In this document: piece after piece, positions 35,201 through 46,400 of the stretch | Numbering within the stretch: position 1 is the stretch's first letter | How the letters are laid out: the number at the start of each line of letters is the position of its first letter | Source: Apus apus | Taxonomy: Eukaryota > Chordata > Aves > Apodiformes > Apodidae | Reading direction: 5' to 3' | NCBI RefSeq assembly: GCF_020740795.1 | Contig: NC_067299.1 | Coordinates: 6,618,001-6,682,000 of the forward strand | Length of the DNA: 64,000 bases | Made by a program: the position numbers and the translations under genes | The notes under the pieces: generated by a model | Told to the model about the DNA's origin: nothing | Seen by the model: only the letters and a program-made list of their open reading frames with translations | Databases searched by the model: none

Positions 35201-38200
35201 CATTGGGAGGAGTCCTCTGCCTGGCATCCAGGCCAGACTCACCTGGAGTTGAGGAGGAACCGACAGGAGAAGGAGACAATGAGTAAGATGATGGTGAGGT
35301 AGAGCTTGAACTTCTCATACTCATCTTTATATGCAAACCTGCAGGGAAGCACAAGGACTGCTCAGAGCCAGGTGGCTGCTGAGTCTCTGTCCCCCCATCC
35401 CACCTGGCTGGACAAATGTGATGGTCCATTTGGAACCTACAGGACATGCTCAGAAAAAACCTAATCCCTGGATATTTCGGAGAGAAGAGCACACCAGGCT
35501 GCCTTCACACAGGTGAGACACCTTCAAGTTCCGCCCCCCCCAACCACGCCAACCTGGAGGGTGGCCCAGAGGGCTCTGGGGACACTGGGCAGATTGGAGT
35601 CTGTGCAGCTCTCCAAGGGGAGGCCTGGGGAACTACGGGAGGCACAGGCTGGGGACCTCGAGGATGGGCATCCCAGCACAGAGTGACACTGGTGGGCCAA
35701 AGCTGGCTGCTGGTGTTTTCCCAAGGGAAGAGGAAGGGGCTCGCCAAGTGGTTGCACAGGTCTGTCTCCTGGAAGTCCCTAAAGGAGGGAAACCTGGACA
35801 CAGCTTCAGTGGAGGATCCTATTGAGCTTGTCAGAGCAAACAGCCCAGGCCGGTGGCAGAAGCGTAATGGGGGGTTGAAGACTTGGCTGACTCTGGGAAA
35901 GGAAGGAAGGGACAGCCCAGAACAGGAATGGGCACTGGGTGGGCCAGGCCAGCCCCGTGTCTGCATGTGTGGCCACTAAGCCTGGAGGTGTCTCTTGGTG
36001 ACAAGGGGGTCCCAAGCCAGGCAGAGCTGGGGGTCCTTACTTGGCCTGCTTGCTGAGCAGCGTCACGTTCACGTTCCCCAGCACCAGGCTCAGGTACAAC
36101 CTGTGGAGAGAGCAGAGGTGTGAAGATGGGCACCTGCCCCGGGCTGGCCACCAGGCAGGCACAGCCATCCCCTCTGGTGCCACCACCAGGCCGTGGGGCC
36201 AGGAACAAGGTCCCAGCTGTTCTCCACTCAGAGCTGCCAGGCGCTGGGACTGGCACAAACCCTCTGGCATCTCCCAAGGGCAGGGGGACGGTGGCCAAGC
36301 ACACCCCCCTTCCTGTGGGCACCCGGGGGTTTTCTGGGGCTCCTCTGGCACGTGGCCACTGTTCAAGGGTGGGTGAAGGCCACAAGCAGGCAGAGGCTCA
36401 GCCTGGCTCCTGCCCAGGTGTCCCTTAGGGAGCCCGAGCAGGGCAGCACAGCTGTGAAACCACCAGGAGCAGGGGGACAGCAGGTCTGTGCCTTGCAGCT
36501 GCTGGGACATGGAGGGAGGACCCAGTGTTTCAGCCAGAGAGGAGGCACCTCTTACCCATTCTTCTTTGGCAGATAGGCCTCCATCTCGAAGAAAATGTTC
36601 TGCCTCTCTTTTATTAGGTTCTGGATCTCCTGGATGGATTCCTCCTGCTCGGGACTCACGTGGGCTTTGCATCTGGGGAGGAAACAGAGGTGCTGGTGTC
36701 AGGATTAGCCTCCGTCACACACTCAGCACGTGCCAGCACTTGGTGCGTGACTGTCTGGGACAAGGACACCCCAAGGACAGGGAAGGTGGACCAGAGGCAA
36801 GTCCACGACTGTGCAGGACAAGCTACTCTGTCAGGCTGGGATGTTGCTCGAGAAAAGGAAGCAGGAATGAGAGCAAGGTGAGGCCAAATGAGTCTTCTCA
36901 CCCTCAAGGAAGGATGACGAGAACTTTGTGCAGGAGGAGAACAGTTCAAGTTACCTGCAAAGCTCCTGCAGGCTCTGAACTGCAAACAAGGCACAAGCCA
37001 GAGCAGAGGAAAGGGAAGCTGAGGAGGATCTGCCTGGGTGAGTCTAGACATCCACAGCACTGTGAGGCTGCACTGATGTTTGTACTGGAGACAGGGCTGT
37101 GAGATGGGTTCAAAGCCCCATCAAAGCCCCCCTCTCACCTCCCTGTGCCACCACAGGGCACCAGCTTACTTTTTGAGGGACAATGAAAGCTCCTTCAGCC
37201 GCTTCTTCTGCCGTGAGATGGAGCTGGAGATCCCATCCTGGAGCTTGGTCAGCTCCTCGAGTTTCTGCTTGTACAGCTTGTGATTATCCTGGGAAGGAGA
37301 GACCGGCATGTGTTAAGCCACCTGCCCAGCTGTCCCTGTCCTCGAGCTCTCTGCGGGAGCAGCTGTTGATGCATCTCTTAAAAACTGCCTTGAACTTCAC
37401 CTGCACAGCAGCTGGGTAAGACAAGAGGTGGTGGGGAAGCATAGGCAGAAGGCCAGGGGTGTTTGGGGACAGCCTGCAGCCAGCCCTGCAGCCTCTGGGG
37501 GTGTCCATCCCCAATGCCAAGAAGTTATCTACAGCTGCTGCTACATCCACATGGCACAGCCTGGTCCTGACCTGGCACATGGCCTGTGTCCACCCCTGCT
37601 CCCACTGTGGGCTGTGGAAGTCTAGCTGGAAACATGGTCTTGCTCCAGGGATGCTCCCAGGGTTGGGAAACCATTTACTGCAGCACAAGGATGGAAAGAC
37701 TCTGGGATAAAACACTCCTGGGACCCAGGGCCACAGCGATCCTGTGGCTGCTGGGATGGGAGGAGTGTTTCTCTCTGCCAGGGGGTTCCTGCAGCAGCTG
37801 CTGCTGCCCTGACTTGTGGCTCTGGGGCTCCATCCCGAGCACCTCCGGGGAAGCTGGAGGGAGCCCATCAACCAGCCAGACCAAGGGCATGGACTTGCAG
37901 CAGGGCTGTGGCCAACTGCCCAGCTCCTCGTAACCCAACCGCACCTGGGCAGGGCCGGGTGCTGTTCACCTGCTATTTTTAGAAAGGAGAGGAGAGAGGG
38001 TGGCTGGATCCATGTTCCTCGTCCAGGGCAGCTGGAAAACAGCCTCACCTTGGCCAGGGGCAGCCTGAATGCCACCTCCACCAGGAGTTAAATGCTGCTC
38101 ACAACAACCCTTGGACTAGACCTTGATGCACATGCATTTTAGCCACTGTAGCTCTTATCTAGCACTTTATCAGCAGATCTCGGAGCTGTTCCCAAAGGAG

Positions 38201-39494
38201 AAAGGTGAAACTGAGATGCAGAGGAGGGAAACAAACTTGTTCTCCCTCCAGTGACAAGCAGCAGCAGGACAGGAATGGATCTCAGAAAACCCCAGCTCCT
38301 GTAGCACTGATCTATGTCCCTGAACTCTCATGACATTCCCTGCTTGACCATCAAGCTCTGGAATCACCTACTTCTGCTCCAGAGTCAACCAGGAGCAAGC
38401 AGCATTTGGGACAGCTCCTGCAGCAGCGCCAGCATCCGAGCAGCGCGCTCGGAGACAGCCTAGATCAGGAGTCCTCCCAGGAGAAGGTGTCCAAAGGAAA
38501 GGGTCAGCAGCACAAAGGGTTCAGAGCGGGTGACCCAGGACATCCACACCACCCTGATGGAGCAAGAGGAGGTTTCTCAAAGCCTCCCTTGCCCCAGATC
38601 TGGGCACAGCTGGGCCGTGACCGCAACAACATCTGCTTGGCCCCGCTCCCGGAGGGGAAGGATGGAGAAAGGGAAGGGGTGCAGATGCAGCTGCTGGAGC
38701 TGAGGGGTGGCAGGAGCTGGCTGCCCAGCCTTTCCCTTGGGTGACCCCTGGCTCAGCTGAACCCTGCCCCCTCCTTCCCCGGCAGCCAGCGCCCTGCGGA
38801 TTACACGGAGCAGGTGGAAACGCCTCTGATACCAGTCACCTTCCCGGCGCTGGGTGAAGGCAGCGCAGGGAGGGTGCCCAGCGGGACTGTCCGGCTGTAC
38901 CGTGAGCAGCTTCCCGGCCCCGCTGGCCGGGGGGTCGCCGAGATAGGGCTGAGACTGAGCGATAAGGAGCGTGAAACAGCACCTGGGCGCGGTGGCCAGG
39001 GAACCGCTCCCAGCCCCTGCAAACCCCGACGTGTCGCGACTCCGCGCCCCGGCCGTGGCTGCGGCCCCGGGAGCCGCGACTCTGGCCACAAACCCCTGTC
39101 CCGGGGCGAGGCTCCTCGGGGTGCCCAGGTACCTCCCCGGAGCCACAAGGAGCCACAAGGGCTGGTTTCTGAGTCGCGCCCGAGGGCTGGCTCAGAGGGA
39201 CGGGGCGGCAGGGACCTCCCGGGGCCCCCGCTGCCCCCTGCCCCGGGCTGCCCGGTGCCCAACCGCCCGGCACAGCCTCAGCATCTCCCCGCGGCGGCTC
39301 CGCTGCCCCCGCGCTCGGCCCCGGTTGAGGTGGGGGCTAAAAACCCCGAGGTATATTGGGGGGGGGAGGGGGAGAAGAAGTCCCGTCGTCGTCCCGAGGG
39401 GAACGGGGAGCAGCGGTACCTGGATGCGCTGGTATCCGTCCTGCAGCTCCTCCCACTCCCGCAGGCTCTCGGCGGGCGAGGGGCCGCGGGCCAT
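32129..39494 (-). CDS. TMEM120A: TMEM120A / TACAN (NET29), 12 coding exons, 341 aa
   Basis: This is a multi-pass membrane protein of the nuclear envelope/ER and plasma membrane. It was proposed as a mechanosensitive channel, but structures show an elongase-like six-helix fold with bound coenzyme A, so channel activity is disputed. Coding exons on the minus strand, from the start: 39420-39494, 37170-37288, 36556-36672, 36041-36100, 35243-35338, 34873-34962, 34417-34482, 34054-34115, 33757-33849, 33002-33066, 32331-32399, 32129-32242. They total 1,026 nt and all phases close. The N-terminus is a coiled coil (about 8-100), followed by six membrane helices. The CoA-site region [16 protein letters not shown] is intact. 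Length is 341 against 343 in human. The start ATG has the context GCCGCCATGG. Confidence 0.96.
32331..32399 (-). CDS. TMEM120A: TMEM120A exon 11 (residues 282-304)
   Basis: [20 protein letters not shown] then EWQ. It matches human FWQLFNALTLFNLAQDPQCK and is phase 0 at both ends. Confidence 0.94.
33002..33066 (-). CDS. TMEM120A: TMEM120A exon 10 (to residue 281)
   Basis: [20 protein letters not shown] then GQ, a membrane helix nearly identical to human. Acceptor TTTGCAG, donor GTGAGT. Confidence 0.95.
33757..33849 (-). CDS. TMEM120A: TMEM120A exon 9 (about residues 229-259)
   Basis: [20 protein letters not shown] then [10 protein letters not shown]. The tyrosine-rich segment is strongly conserved. 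Phase 1 at both ends. Confidence 0.95.
34054..34115 (-). CDS. TMEM120A: TMEM120A exon 8 (about residues 208-228)
   Basis: [20 protein letters not shown]. One conservative change from human (K to M after YQ). Confidence 0.95.
34417..34482 (-). CDS. TMEM120A: TMEM120A exon 7, CoA-site segment (about residues 186-207)
   Basis: [20 protein letters not shown] then T. The WWVFHH stretch lines the internal cavity where CoA sits in published TACAN structures and corresponds in position to the elongase histidine box. It is identical to human here. Confidence 0.95.
34873..34962 (-). CDS. TMEM120A: TMEM120A exon 6 (about residues 156-185)
   Basis: [20 protein letters not shown] then ESILINNGS, a membrane helix with its following loop. 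Phase 2 to 2. Confidence 0.95.
35243..35338 (-). CDS. TMEM120A: TMEM120A exon 5 (about residues 124-155)
   Basis: [20 protein letters not shown] then [11 protein letters not shown], the first membrane helix after the coiled coil. Acceptor CCCTGCAG, donor GTGAGT. Confidence 0.95.
36041..36100 (-). CDS. TMEM120A: TMEM120A exon 4 (about residues 104-123)
   Basis: [19 protein letters not shown], identical to human, at the junction between the coiled coil and the membrane domain. Confidence 0.95.
36556..36672 (-). CDS. TMEM120A: TMEM120A exon 3 (about residues 65-103)
   Basis: [20 protein letters not shown] then [18 protein letters not shown], the second half of the coiled coil. It keeps the human [13 protein letters not shown] ending with a D-to-E change. 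Confidence 0.95.
37170..37288 (-). CDS. TMEM120A: TMEM120A exon 2 (residues 26-64), coiled coil
   Basis: [20 protein letters not shown] then [19 protein letters not shown], heptad-rich and highly charged. Ends in phase 2 at GTAAGC. Confidence 0.95.
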
Positions 39495-39760
39495 GGCGGC
39501 GATGGCGGCCGGAGGAGCCGGAGGAGCCGGCCCGGGGCGAGCGGCAGCGACCGCCCGGCCCCGCCGCTTCCGGGCACGCCCCGGCGGGGCGGGCAGCCGG
39601 GTGAAATGGCAGCCTGGAGTACGGAACGGGGGTTGGGCGGGGGGGGGGGGGGGGGGGAAAAGCGAGGCTAGAGGTGCTCCCCGGGTCTCTGCAGCTCGGA
39701 GTCGCCGGTGGCTCCCGGTTGGAGCAGCTCCGCGCTGGAGACAGGGTGGGAGAGTTGGGG
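38760..39760 (-). promoter_or_regulatory. CpG island around TMEM120A exon 1
   Basis: CpG density is high from about 38,770 into exon 1 and up to about 39,730, where it stops at a CR1 copy. Long plus-strand G runs at 39,357-39,373 and 39,637-39,657 flank the first exon (C runs on the gene strand). Long open frames across the island, including one of 285 codons, are compositional. Confidence 0.75.
39420..39494 (-). CDS. TMEM120A: TMEM120A first coding exon (residues 1-25)
   Basis: [20 protein letters not shown] then YQRIQ. The frame upstream has no earlier ATG. The residues after LREWEEL align with human LRDWEDL. Donor CAG|GTACC. Confidence 0.93.
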
Positions 39761-40147
39761 TGTTGAGCTTGGAGAGGAGAAGGCTCCAGGGAGAGCTTAG
39801 AGCAGCTTCCAGTGCCTGGAGGGGCTCCAGGAAAGCTGGGGAGGGGCTTGGGACAAGGGCAGGGAGGGATGGGATGAGGGGGAATGGATTAAAACTGGAA
39901 GAGGGGAGATTGAAGTGAGACATGAGGGGGAAATTCTTCACTGTGAGGGGGGTGAGACCCTGGAACAGCTTGCCCATGGAAGCTGTGGCTGCCCCATCCC
40001 TGGCAGTGTTGAAGGGCAGGTTGGATGGGGCTTGGAGCAGCCTGAGCTGGTGGGAGGTGTCCCTGCCCATGCAAGGGGGTTGGGACTAGGTGATCTTTAA
40101 GGTCCTTTCCAACCCAAACCAGTCTGTGATATGGTTCTGTGATCTTC
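39757..40147 (+). mobile_element. CR1 LINE 3' fragment
   Basis: Begins AGTTGGGGTGTTGAGC and runs through the last part of ORF2 (GAAATTCTTCACTGTGAG, GGGCAGGTTGGATGGGGC) to a CCTTTCCAACCCAAACC end with a TGTGATATGGTTCTGTGAT tail. It borders the TMEM120A CpG island and is antisense to TMEM120A and STYXL1. Confidence 0.92.
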
Positions 40148-40159
40148 CCAAGGGTGGGA

Positions 40160-40560
40160 AGTTACATAGAGGGACTGGGACAGGTTGGATCAAGATGCCA
40201 TGGGCAGTTGTGTGAGTTTCAACAAGGCTCAGTGTCAGGTCCTGCACCTGGATCACAACAACCCCAGGCAATGCTCCAGGCTTGGGGATGAGTGATTGGA
40301 AAGTGCCTGGTGGGAAAGGCCCTGGGGGTGTTGGTCAACAGGGGCTGAGTATGAGCTGGAGTGTGACCAGCAGCATCCTGGCTTGTATCAGCAGTGGTGT
40401 GGCCAGCAGGACCAAGGCAGGGATCATCCCCCTGTGCTCAGCACTGGTGAGGGGCCACCTCAAATCCTGGGGGTCAGTTTTGGGTCTCTCATGACAAGAA
40501 GAACATTGAGGGGCTGGAGCGTGGCCAGCGAAAGGTAGTGGAGCTGGGGAAGGGTTTGGT
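40160..40560 (+). mobile_element. Second CR1 fragment, internal ORF2 part only
   Basis: Blocks TTTCAACAAGGCTCAGTGTC, GCATCCTGGCTTGTATCAGC and GAAGAACATTGAGGGGCTGG correspond to the CR1 ORF2 region encoding FNKAKCRVLH, ILACI and KKDMDLLERVQR. This region lies upstream of the 3' end that is carried by the adjacent copy. It is a separate insertion or a rearranged piece, truncated at both ends. Confidence 0.8.
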
Positions 40561-42813
40561 GTGATGAGAGAGGACAGGGCTAAGATTAGTTTCCACATAC
40601 CAGGACTGATGCTTCAAAATTACCAGCCATGCCAAGAGGTTGGGGTGTTGTATGAGAAGGTGGCAAGTGGGAAGTGTGGTCTGGCTGGAGATGCCAACCA
40701 GTGGGTTTGTGAGAGGCTGTGTCCATGTCTGCAGGATTCTGAGAGGTACACACACAGAGCAGAGGACTTTTGAAACAGGCAAACTCTATTGTCACCTCTC
40801 TCTGGGCTGGATGTGACTGTAGTTAGAGTCTAACTTCACCATCCTGGGCTATGGATTGACAAAGCTCATCAGAGATAACCCTAATGACTTCCCCATACCT
40901 GGGGTAAGGAGGGTGGCTTCATCATGTGGCTCTGATCCACTTAGGAGCCACATCATGGGTCACATCCTGCAGGACTTGCCACCCCCAAACTGCCACCTGC
41001 TCCACCATAGGTGAGTTCCCCAAATGGGTCCAAAACTTGACCCCAAATAATTTGGAGCTAAAGATTAAAGCCTTTCCATGATATTAAGGTCTTGTTTCAA
41101 ACAGAGTACAATGGCTTTCCACAGACAGGGTGGTACAGAGTGGGAAGCACCTTTTCCTGCTGGGAGGTCTCTTTGCTACCTGTCAGTAACGTGGTTCAGA
41201 GATGTCTGTCATTGTGGTCCCATAGATTCGGGTCTCCCAGTCTGAGAGCTGTTTCACAAAGCCCCTGTGTGGTCTCATGTTTGTTTTGGATTTCAGAAGG
41301 TAGTTCCAAGCTCTCTGTGAACAGAGGGAAAGCCAAGAAGAGGTGGGAATTTGAACAGGAAATGAATCTCAGGTGTCTACACAAAGCAGCTACACTTGTA
41401 GATGACACAGCTCTGTGTTTGCTCCCTGTTGGACAGCAAGAACCTGCAGGTAAGTCTTTGGCTACCAAAGCAGGTGCAGATGTGCACTTCAGAGAAGCCT
41501 GTCACCCTTGTACTCTGCTTTCCTGGGTACGAGGACAGCCCTGGCTGCTTTCACTGCCTGGGAGGGATCTGGTGTTCTTTGGCACTGATGGAGCAACGCA
41601 GGCCTGGATTTTCACCCTAAAATGCTGCTTCTTCCATGGATGATAAGCAGAGCAGTGAAGTATCAGCTGTTCACAGGTAAGCAGCAAAGGTTATCGTGCC
41701 TGGTCTGATGTGGCAGAGCAGCTTCCACACTCCAGTTATCCCACTGCATTAATGACAAGCATCTTCATGACTCATTAGCTCCATGTAACCAGCTAGGAGC
41801 TCTGCTGCACACAGGGCAGACCCACCAGCTTGACTCTGCTTTAGTCCAGGTGCATCCTTGGGTTTACCCAGCAGTGCCCATCTTCCTGCTGTCAGAACAG
41901 ACCTCCCTCTGCACCCGGAGGGTTGCGTAAGGGTGATGAGACCAAAGGTTAGGTTTGTTTTTCTAATCTCAGTGATTCTGCAGGCTCCCAGGCCAATCTT
42001 CCAGTATTTCCTCCTCTGGGCCCATGGTGTGGACACCTCTAGTTCCCCTGAATGCAGGTACCTCTACTCACATACCCATTACTGACAGATTAAGGGGCCA
42101 GACATCCCAAATCTGCCTTCCCTTTGCAATATTCCTGTCTTCCCAAGCTTTCAAAGGTCTGTGCCCAGATTGGGGCACACATGGGAGTCTGTTGCACTGC
42201 TTTTCTCTGCAAGAAGCAAGCTTGTCTGCCAGGCTAATCCCCTGGGAAAGCTTTGCTCAGCCAGCAGTGGGCAAGCAGTACACCACTGCCCATCAACCTT
42301 TTCTTCTTCTTCTTGTTTTTTTGGGCACTCATTAAAATGCTGATACCCATGGAAGAGAACCTGCAAGCATCAGCCTTTGACTTTTGCATTGCTACTGCAC
42401 ACACCTCCAGGAACCTAGTGTGGAAGGGATAGGTTGTCAGGGTGCAGGAGCAATCACAGGCAGCTTTAGCAGCAGACACCACGTTGTGTCTGCAGCCCTG
42501 TTGGCTCACTCAGCCCAAACCCCCCCCCTTTGGCACACAGCAAGGGAAAGAGATTTCCTCTCGTGTTGCAAATGTTTGCACACACTCAATTCCATTATTT
42601 GATAGAGGCCCAGCTTCAGTGAAGCTTGCCTCAGTCCTTTAAAGGTCCCAAAGGAATAAACACTTTCAAACAAGGGCAAGACTTTAAGGAGATGCCTTTC
42701 AGTGCTTGTGGGAACTTCAGTGCATGATGCCCGAGAGCTGCATGGAAGGGAACAACATCTGGCACCTGGGAAGAGGCTGCAGAGCCAGGGCATTCTTAGC
42801 CATCATTAATGAC
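40561..42813. other. Intergenic stretch between CR1 copies and STYXL1 3' end
   Basis: Open frames here are short and unrecognised. I looked on the minus strand for the missing STYXL1 C-terminal exon (expected pattern AWxxVxxC, then PNRG, then LLEWE) and did not find it. Confidence 0.45.
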
Positions 42814-42819
42814 TTTATT
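42814..42819 (-). terminator. Candidate STYXL1 poly(A) signal
   Basis: TTTATT on the plus strand gives AATAAA on the minus strand, about 540 nt beyond the last recognisable STYXL1 exon. It is the first canonical hexamer I find on that strand, but the true 3' end depends on the unidentified last exon. Confidence 0.4.
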
Positions 42820-43195
42820 CAGAGCTATGGATCAGCAGGTACTGGCCATCTAACCTGTACATCCCTCCTGGGCTAGTACTATCCCATTCCAGATTTCTCT
42901 CTCTGTGGGAGGGGATTGCTTCTGGAGAAATAAAATAGGATTTTGGAAGAAGCCAGTGCTGCTGAGCTCAGTAAATCAGAGCCCTGCAAGCACTGGGTTC
43001 TGAATTTCCCCGGAGTAGTAAGGGATGGGATTAACTCCAGTTACTCTCCTTCTCAGATCCAGGAGAGCAGAAACCACTGAGCTCTGCAGCCACTGCCTTA
43101 TTTTTATAGCCCTGCAGTGAAGGTGGGAAATACAGGAGTATCACAGGTGCTAGGGGGAGGACTCACAGATCCACAATCCCCCCTAAACCACCTCC

Positions 43196-43258
43196 TTAAT
43201 GGTATAAAGAAGATACAACCTCATAGAATGTGATCTGATACATCATCAGGTGGAGAGT
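43196..43258 (-). CDS. Doubtful candidate STYXL1 terminal exon (20 codons)
   Basis: TTTCATGCAG precedes 20 open codons (TLHLMMYQITFYEVVSSLYH) and a TAA. The entry phase is 0, as the preceding exon requires. It shows no convincing similarity to the human STYXL1 C-terminus, so this is a weak proposal that marks where an alternative ending could lie. Confidence 0.15.
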   Translation of the reverse strand, partial: TLHLMMYQITFYEVVSSLYH

Positions 43259-43358
43259 CTGCATGAAAGCTATGCCATGACTACAGTAATGAAGCTTCAG
43301 AAACAGAAATAAACTGTAGACCCAGCCAGTATCTGTAGGAAACACGACAGGGATGTAC

Positions 43359-43468
43359 CTGGAGGGAGAAACAGCAGGAATGCATCAGATAGGCCATGAT
43401 CACGGTGCTGCTCCGGCTTATCCCCAGGCTGGAGAACACCAGCACTGCTCCGTGAGCCAGCTGAGCAT
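43359..43468 (-). CDS. STYXL1: STYXL1 exon 7, dead signature loop
   Basis: [20 protein letters not shown] then [17 protein letters not shown]. Ser237 sits at the position of the nucleophilic Cys and Phe236 at the conserved His; Arg243 is retained. Donor CAG|GTACAT, phase 0. Confidence 0.9.
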
Positions 43469-46400
43469 CTGAGGAAAGGAATGCCAATCACCAATTAGTG
43501 ATGTGGGAAATCAAGTTTCCAGTTGTACAAGCAAGCTGTCACTCAGGGACAGCTGCCAGGCAAGCAGCCCGGGTGACAGGAGCCCTCATGAGCCCCGACG
43601 GCAGCAGGTGGGCACTGCCAGCTCCTGTCTCTGTAACTGGCCTTGCTTAAAAACCCACTTCAAACGTGGCTTTGAAGACCAGAACCTAATGACAATGACC
43701 AGCCAGGGTTTCCTTACAGATCAGTGTCACCTTCACAGCAGATAACTGAGGAGAAATGGCCAACCACAGCCAGTCAGCTGTGGTCAGCATCACATCAGCC
43801 GCTCCAGCTCCTCCTGGGAAGGTTTCAAGGCATTGGCATTTCTGATGAACCCCACTGAAGTGGGAGGAATCAGCTCTCCAACTGGAGAGGACTTAAACTC
43901 CAAATCCCTGACCCCTCTGTGGGGATCACCAGCAGGAAGCATGTACGTGCCAGCCAGGGCACTGATTTTTATGACCTTTTTATGATGGATACTTTGCAGT
44001 GACAATTGCTAAGATCAGCAAACTCATTTCCTACAAAAGCCAAGCCCACCTGGCTTCAGTAGGATGCTGTCACTCACTCATCAACTCTGCTAAGCCTGAA
44101 AGGCTGCATATTTTATTAATAACCCTTGAATTCTTTCCCTCCCTCTCCCAAGCAGACAGCATGACAGGTTTTTGGACTACCAGCAACTTCAGAATTCATA
44201 GGGCAAAGCCTCTTTTACTGCTCTCAAGAGGTTGTGAGGTTTGGTGTTCTCTTCTCCAAGCTCTAAACCAGAGTTTTCTGACTTATTTTTGCTATGAGAT
44301 AATTGTTCTGTTCTCAGACCTGAGAAGAAATGGCCTCACTCCAACACCCACTGGCAGGAGGACATCCACACTCCTCTGAGCTTTAGTCCAGCATTCACTA
44401 GACTGTCCAGTAAATAGACTATCAAGTAAACAGGATGCACTTCCACAAGAGCTGCAGCTAATAAGCTGTTTTGGAAAACTTCCTTACAGTCTGTTTTGGA
44501 AACTTCCACAAACTGAGGTGAGAAAGATACTTTCTTCTGAAATACAAGTGGGAAAATACCTGGGGCAAGAGGAAAGTGAATGGATTTCGATGTCTGGGTT
44601 TATATTATACCCCCAAATATTGTTTCCTTGTTTGTGTCCAAGTTGTCATTTCTTATTTTGTGCTTGGATGATGAGCTCTGTGGGGACAGGGTGGTCTTTT
44701 GCTTCTGGGTCTGTGCAGCACCCAGCTCAGCAGGGCCTTGGTCTGCAGCAGGTGTTGCTTCATTGGTGGGATCAAAGGTAACAACAGGGTTGGACACCAT
44801 CCCAGGATGGAGCTGCAGGAGCTGTGCTGCTCCAGGACTGAGCTGGAGAGAATGGTTTTTCTTGCCCTCTCTGATGTCATCAGCTGAAGGCAGGTTAATG
44901 CTGTCCAACCTGAAAGTCTCCCTCAGCTCTCCAGGGGGGTCTGCACTGTGAATCATAAAGATTAGCAGCATCTTGTAGAAAATTCTCCAATGTGTGTCAC
45001 ACTCTTGTTCAAATAAAGCTCTGGTGGTTGAAGATTTGGGCTTGTAAGACTCCAAGGGTTGTATTTCAGAACAAAGGAATAAGAGGGAATCTTCCAAGCC
45101 TTGGTAGACACCCTACAGCAAAGCCTTCTTAGATCTAGTGGAAAGCTCATTATTGGCAGAGAGTGAGGCAGGATCACTGGAGGCAGATGCCCTGTCACAT
45201 CTCCTCTGGCCATTGGGATGGCTGATGAGGCAGCTCTGGGATCCATGAGGGTGTGGGCTGCCTTGGGAATGCTGATCTGGGAAGATTACGACCCTCTTGT
45301 CTGAGCCTCCTGTTGGGAGTCAATTGCAGTCACTCCCATCTCATATCCCAAAGTGACCAAGATCTCAGGAATTCCAGATCAGGAACAACTCACCAATGAA
45401 ATGACAAATGGTGGGCAAGGAAGAAAAAAGATCTGCTTCGAGTGAATCTGGAACAGGTATATGGAGATTTTTGCCTTCTGTAAACCTGGAAAAAGAGGAC
45501 ACAGCATGACATGGACCAGAGCAGCAGCTTAAAAAAAAATGTCTGTTGGAGGCAAGTTGGTAATTGTGTTTGCTGTTCCACCTGTGAGTTTTTTATCATC
45601 ATCATCATCATTAACATTGTGATAAGGGATTTGTTATGGTAAGACACTGAGGTGCTTGTAATACAGAACCAGTTTGATGACTGATTTTCCACTCCGTGTG
45701 GTATCAGCAATGATGTCTTAACTGCAGCTTCCTTCATCTGAGAGGGAAATGAAAACAGATGAACTGAAAGCTGCACAGTGTGAACACAACTCCCCAGGTC
45801 ACTTCATCAGGTTTCCTGTGACAGCTTCCTCCTCCTTCCACAAGCTCAGAGAGCTAATGGAGCAAAAGGTTGGTGAGGAATTTCTGAAATGTGAAAGCAC
45901 ATCATGCAGAGGGCATGGGAAGATGACCCATGGTGTAGAGACCTTTGAATATCTACCTCTGGAGCCAAGGGCATGAGAAATGTCTGAGGTAGGTCACTGG
46001 ATTTGTTATTTTGTTTTGGCCACCACCTTGAGAAATGCCACTGGATTTGTAACTGTGAAATGGCATTTCCAGCATGGCCTATAGGCTGAGCTGAATGGTC
46101 ATGGATAGACAGAGGTAAGGAAGGAAGCCCAACTGTGTGAAACATTGGTGATTCAGCTCTGACACTGATGTGTTTGTAAGATTTTACTCTGAAAGCTCTT
46201 CAGAGATGTAGGTTCCTCCTGAAGGATGGTGCTTTGTGTTAGACTTCAAATGCCAAGGACCCCCAGTCCTCTTCACACCCAACCCACGTCATGGCTGAGG
46301 GCTGCATTGCTGCTGGGCTAACTTGGGGGTAGAGTCAGAAGAATGAGCATGAAATAGCACTGGAATCTGCAGCCAACAAGAGAAGTTTCCCTAGAAGCTC

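Noticed and set aside
38814-39671. A 285-codon plus-strand open frame over the TMEM120A CpG island
   Set aside because: It is antisense to exon 1, its composition is driven by CpG density, and it shows no family similarity.
43790-44005. A protein-like minus-strand frame in STYXL1 intron 6 ([20 protein letters not shown] and beyond)
   Set aside because: It has no counterpart in STYXL1 or any family I know and no flanking splice sites in the needed phase; left as chance.
44600-45097. A 165-codon minus-strand frame in STYXL1 intron 6
   Set aside because: It overlaps a probable old SINE remnant, shows no domain, and STYXL1 exons 6 and 7 join directly in phase without it.
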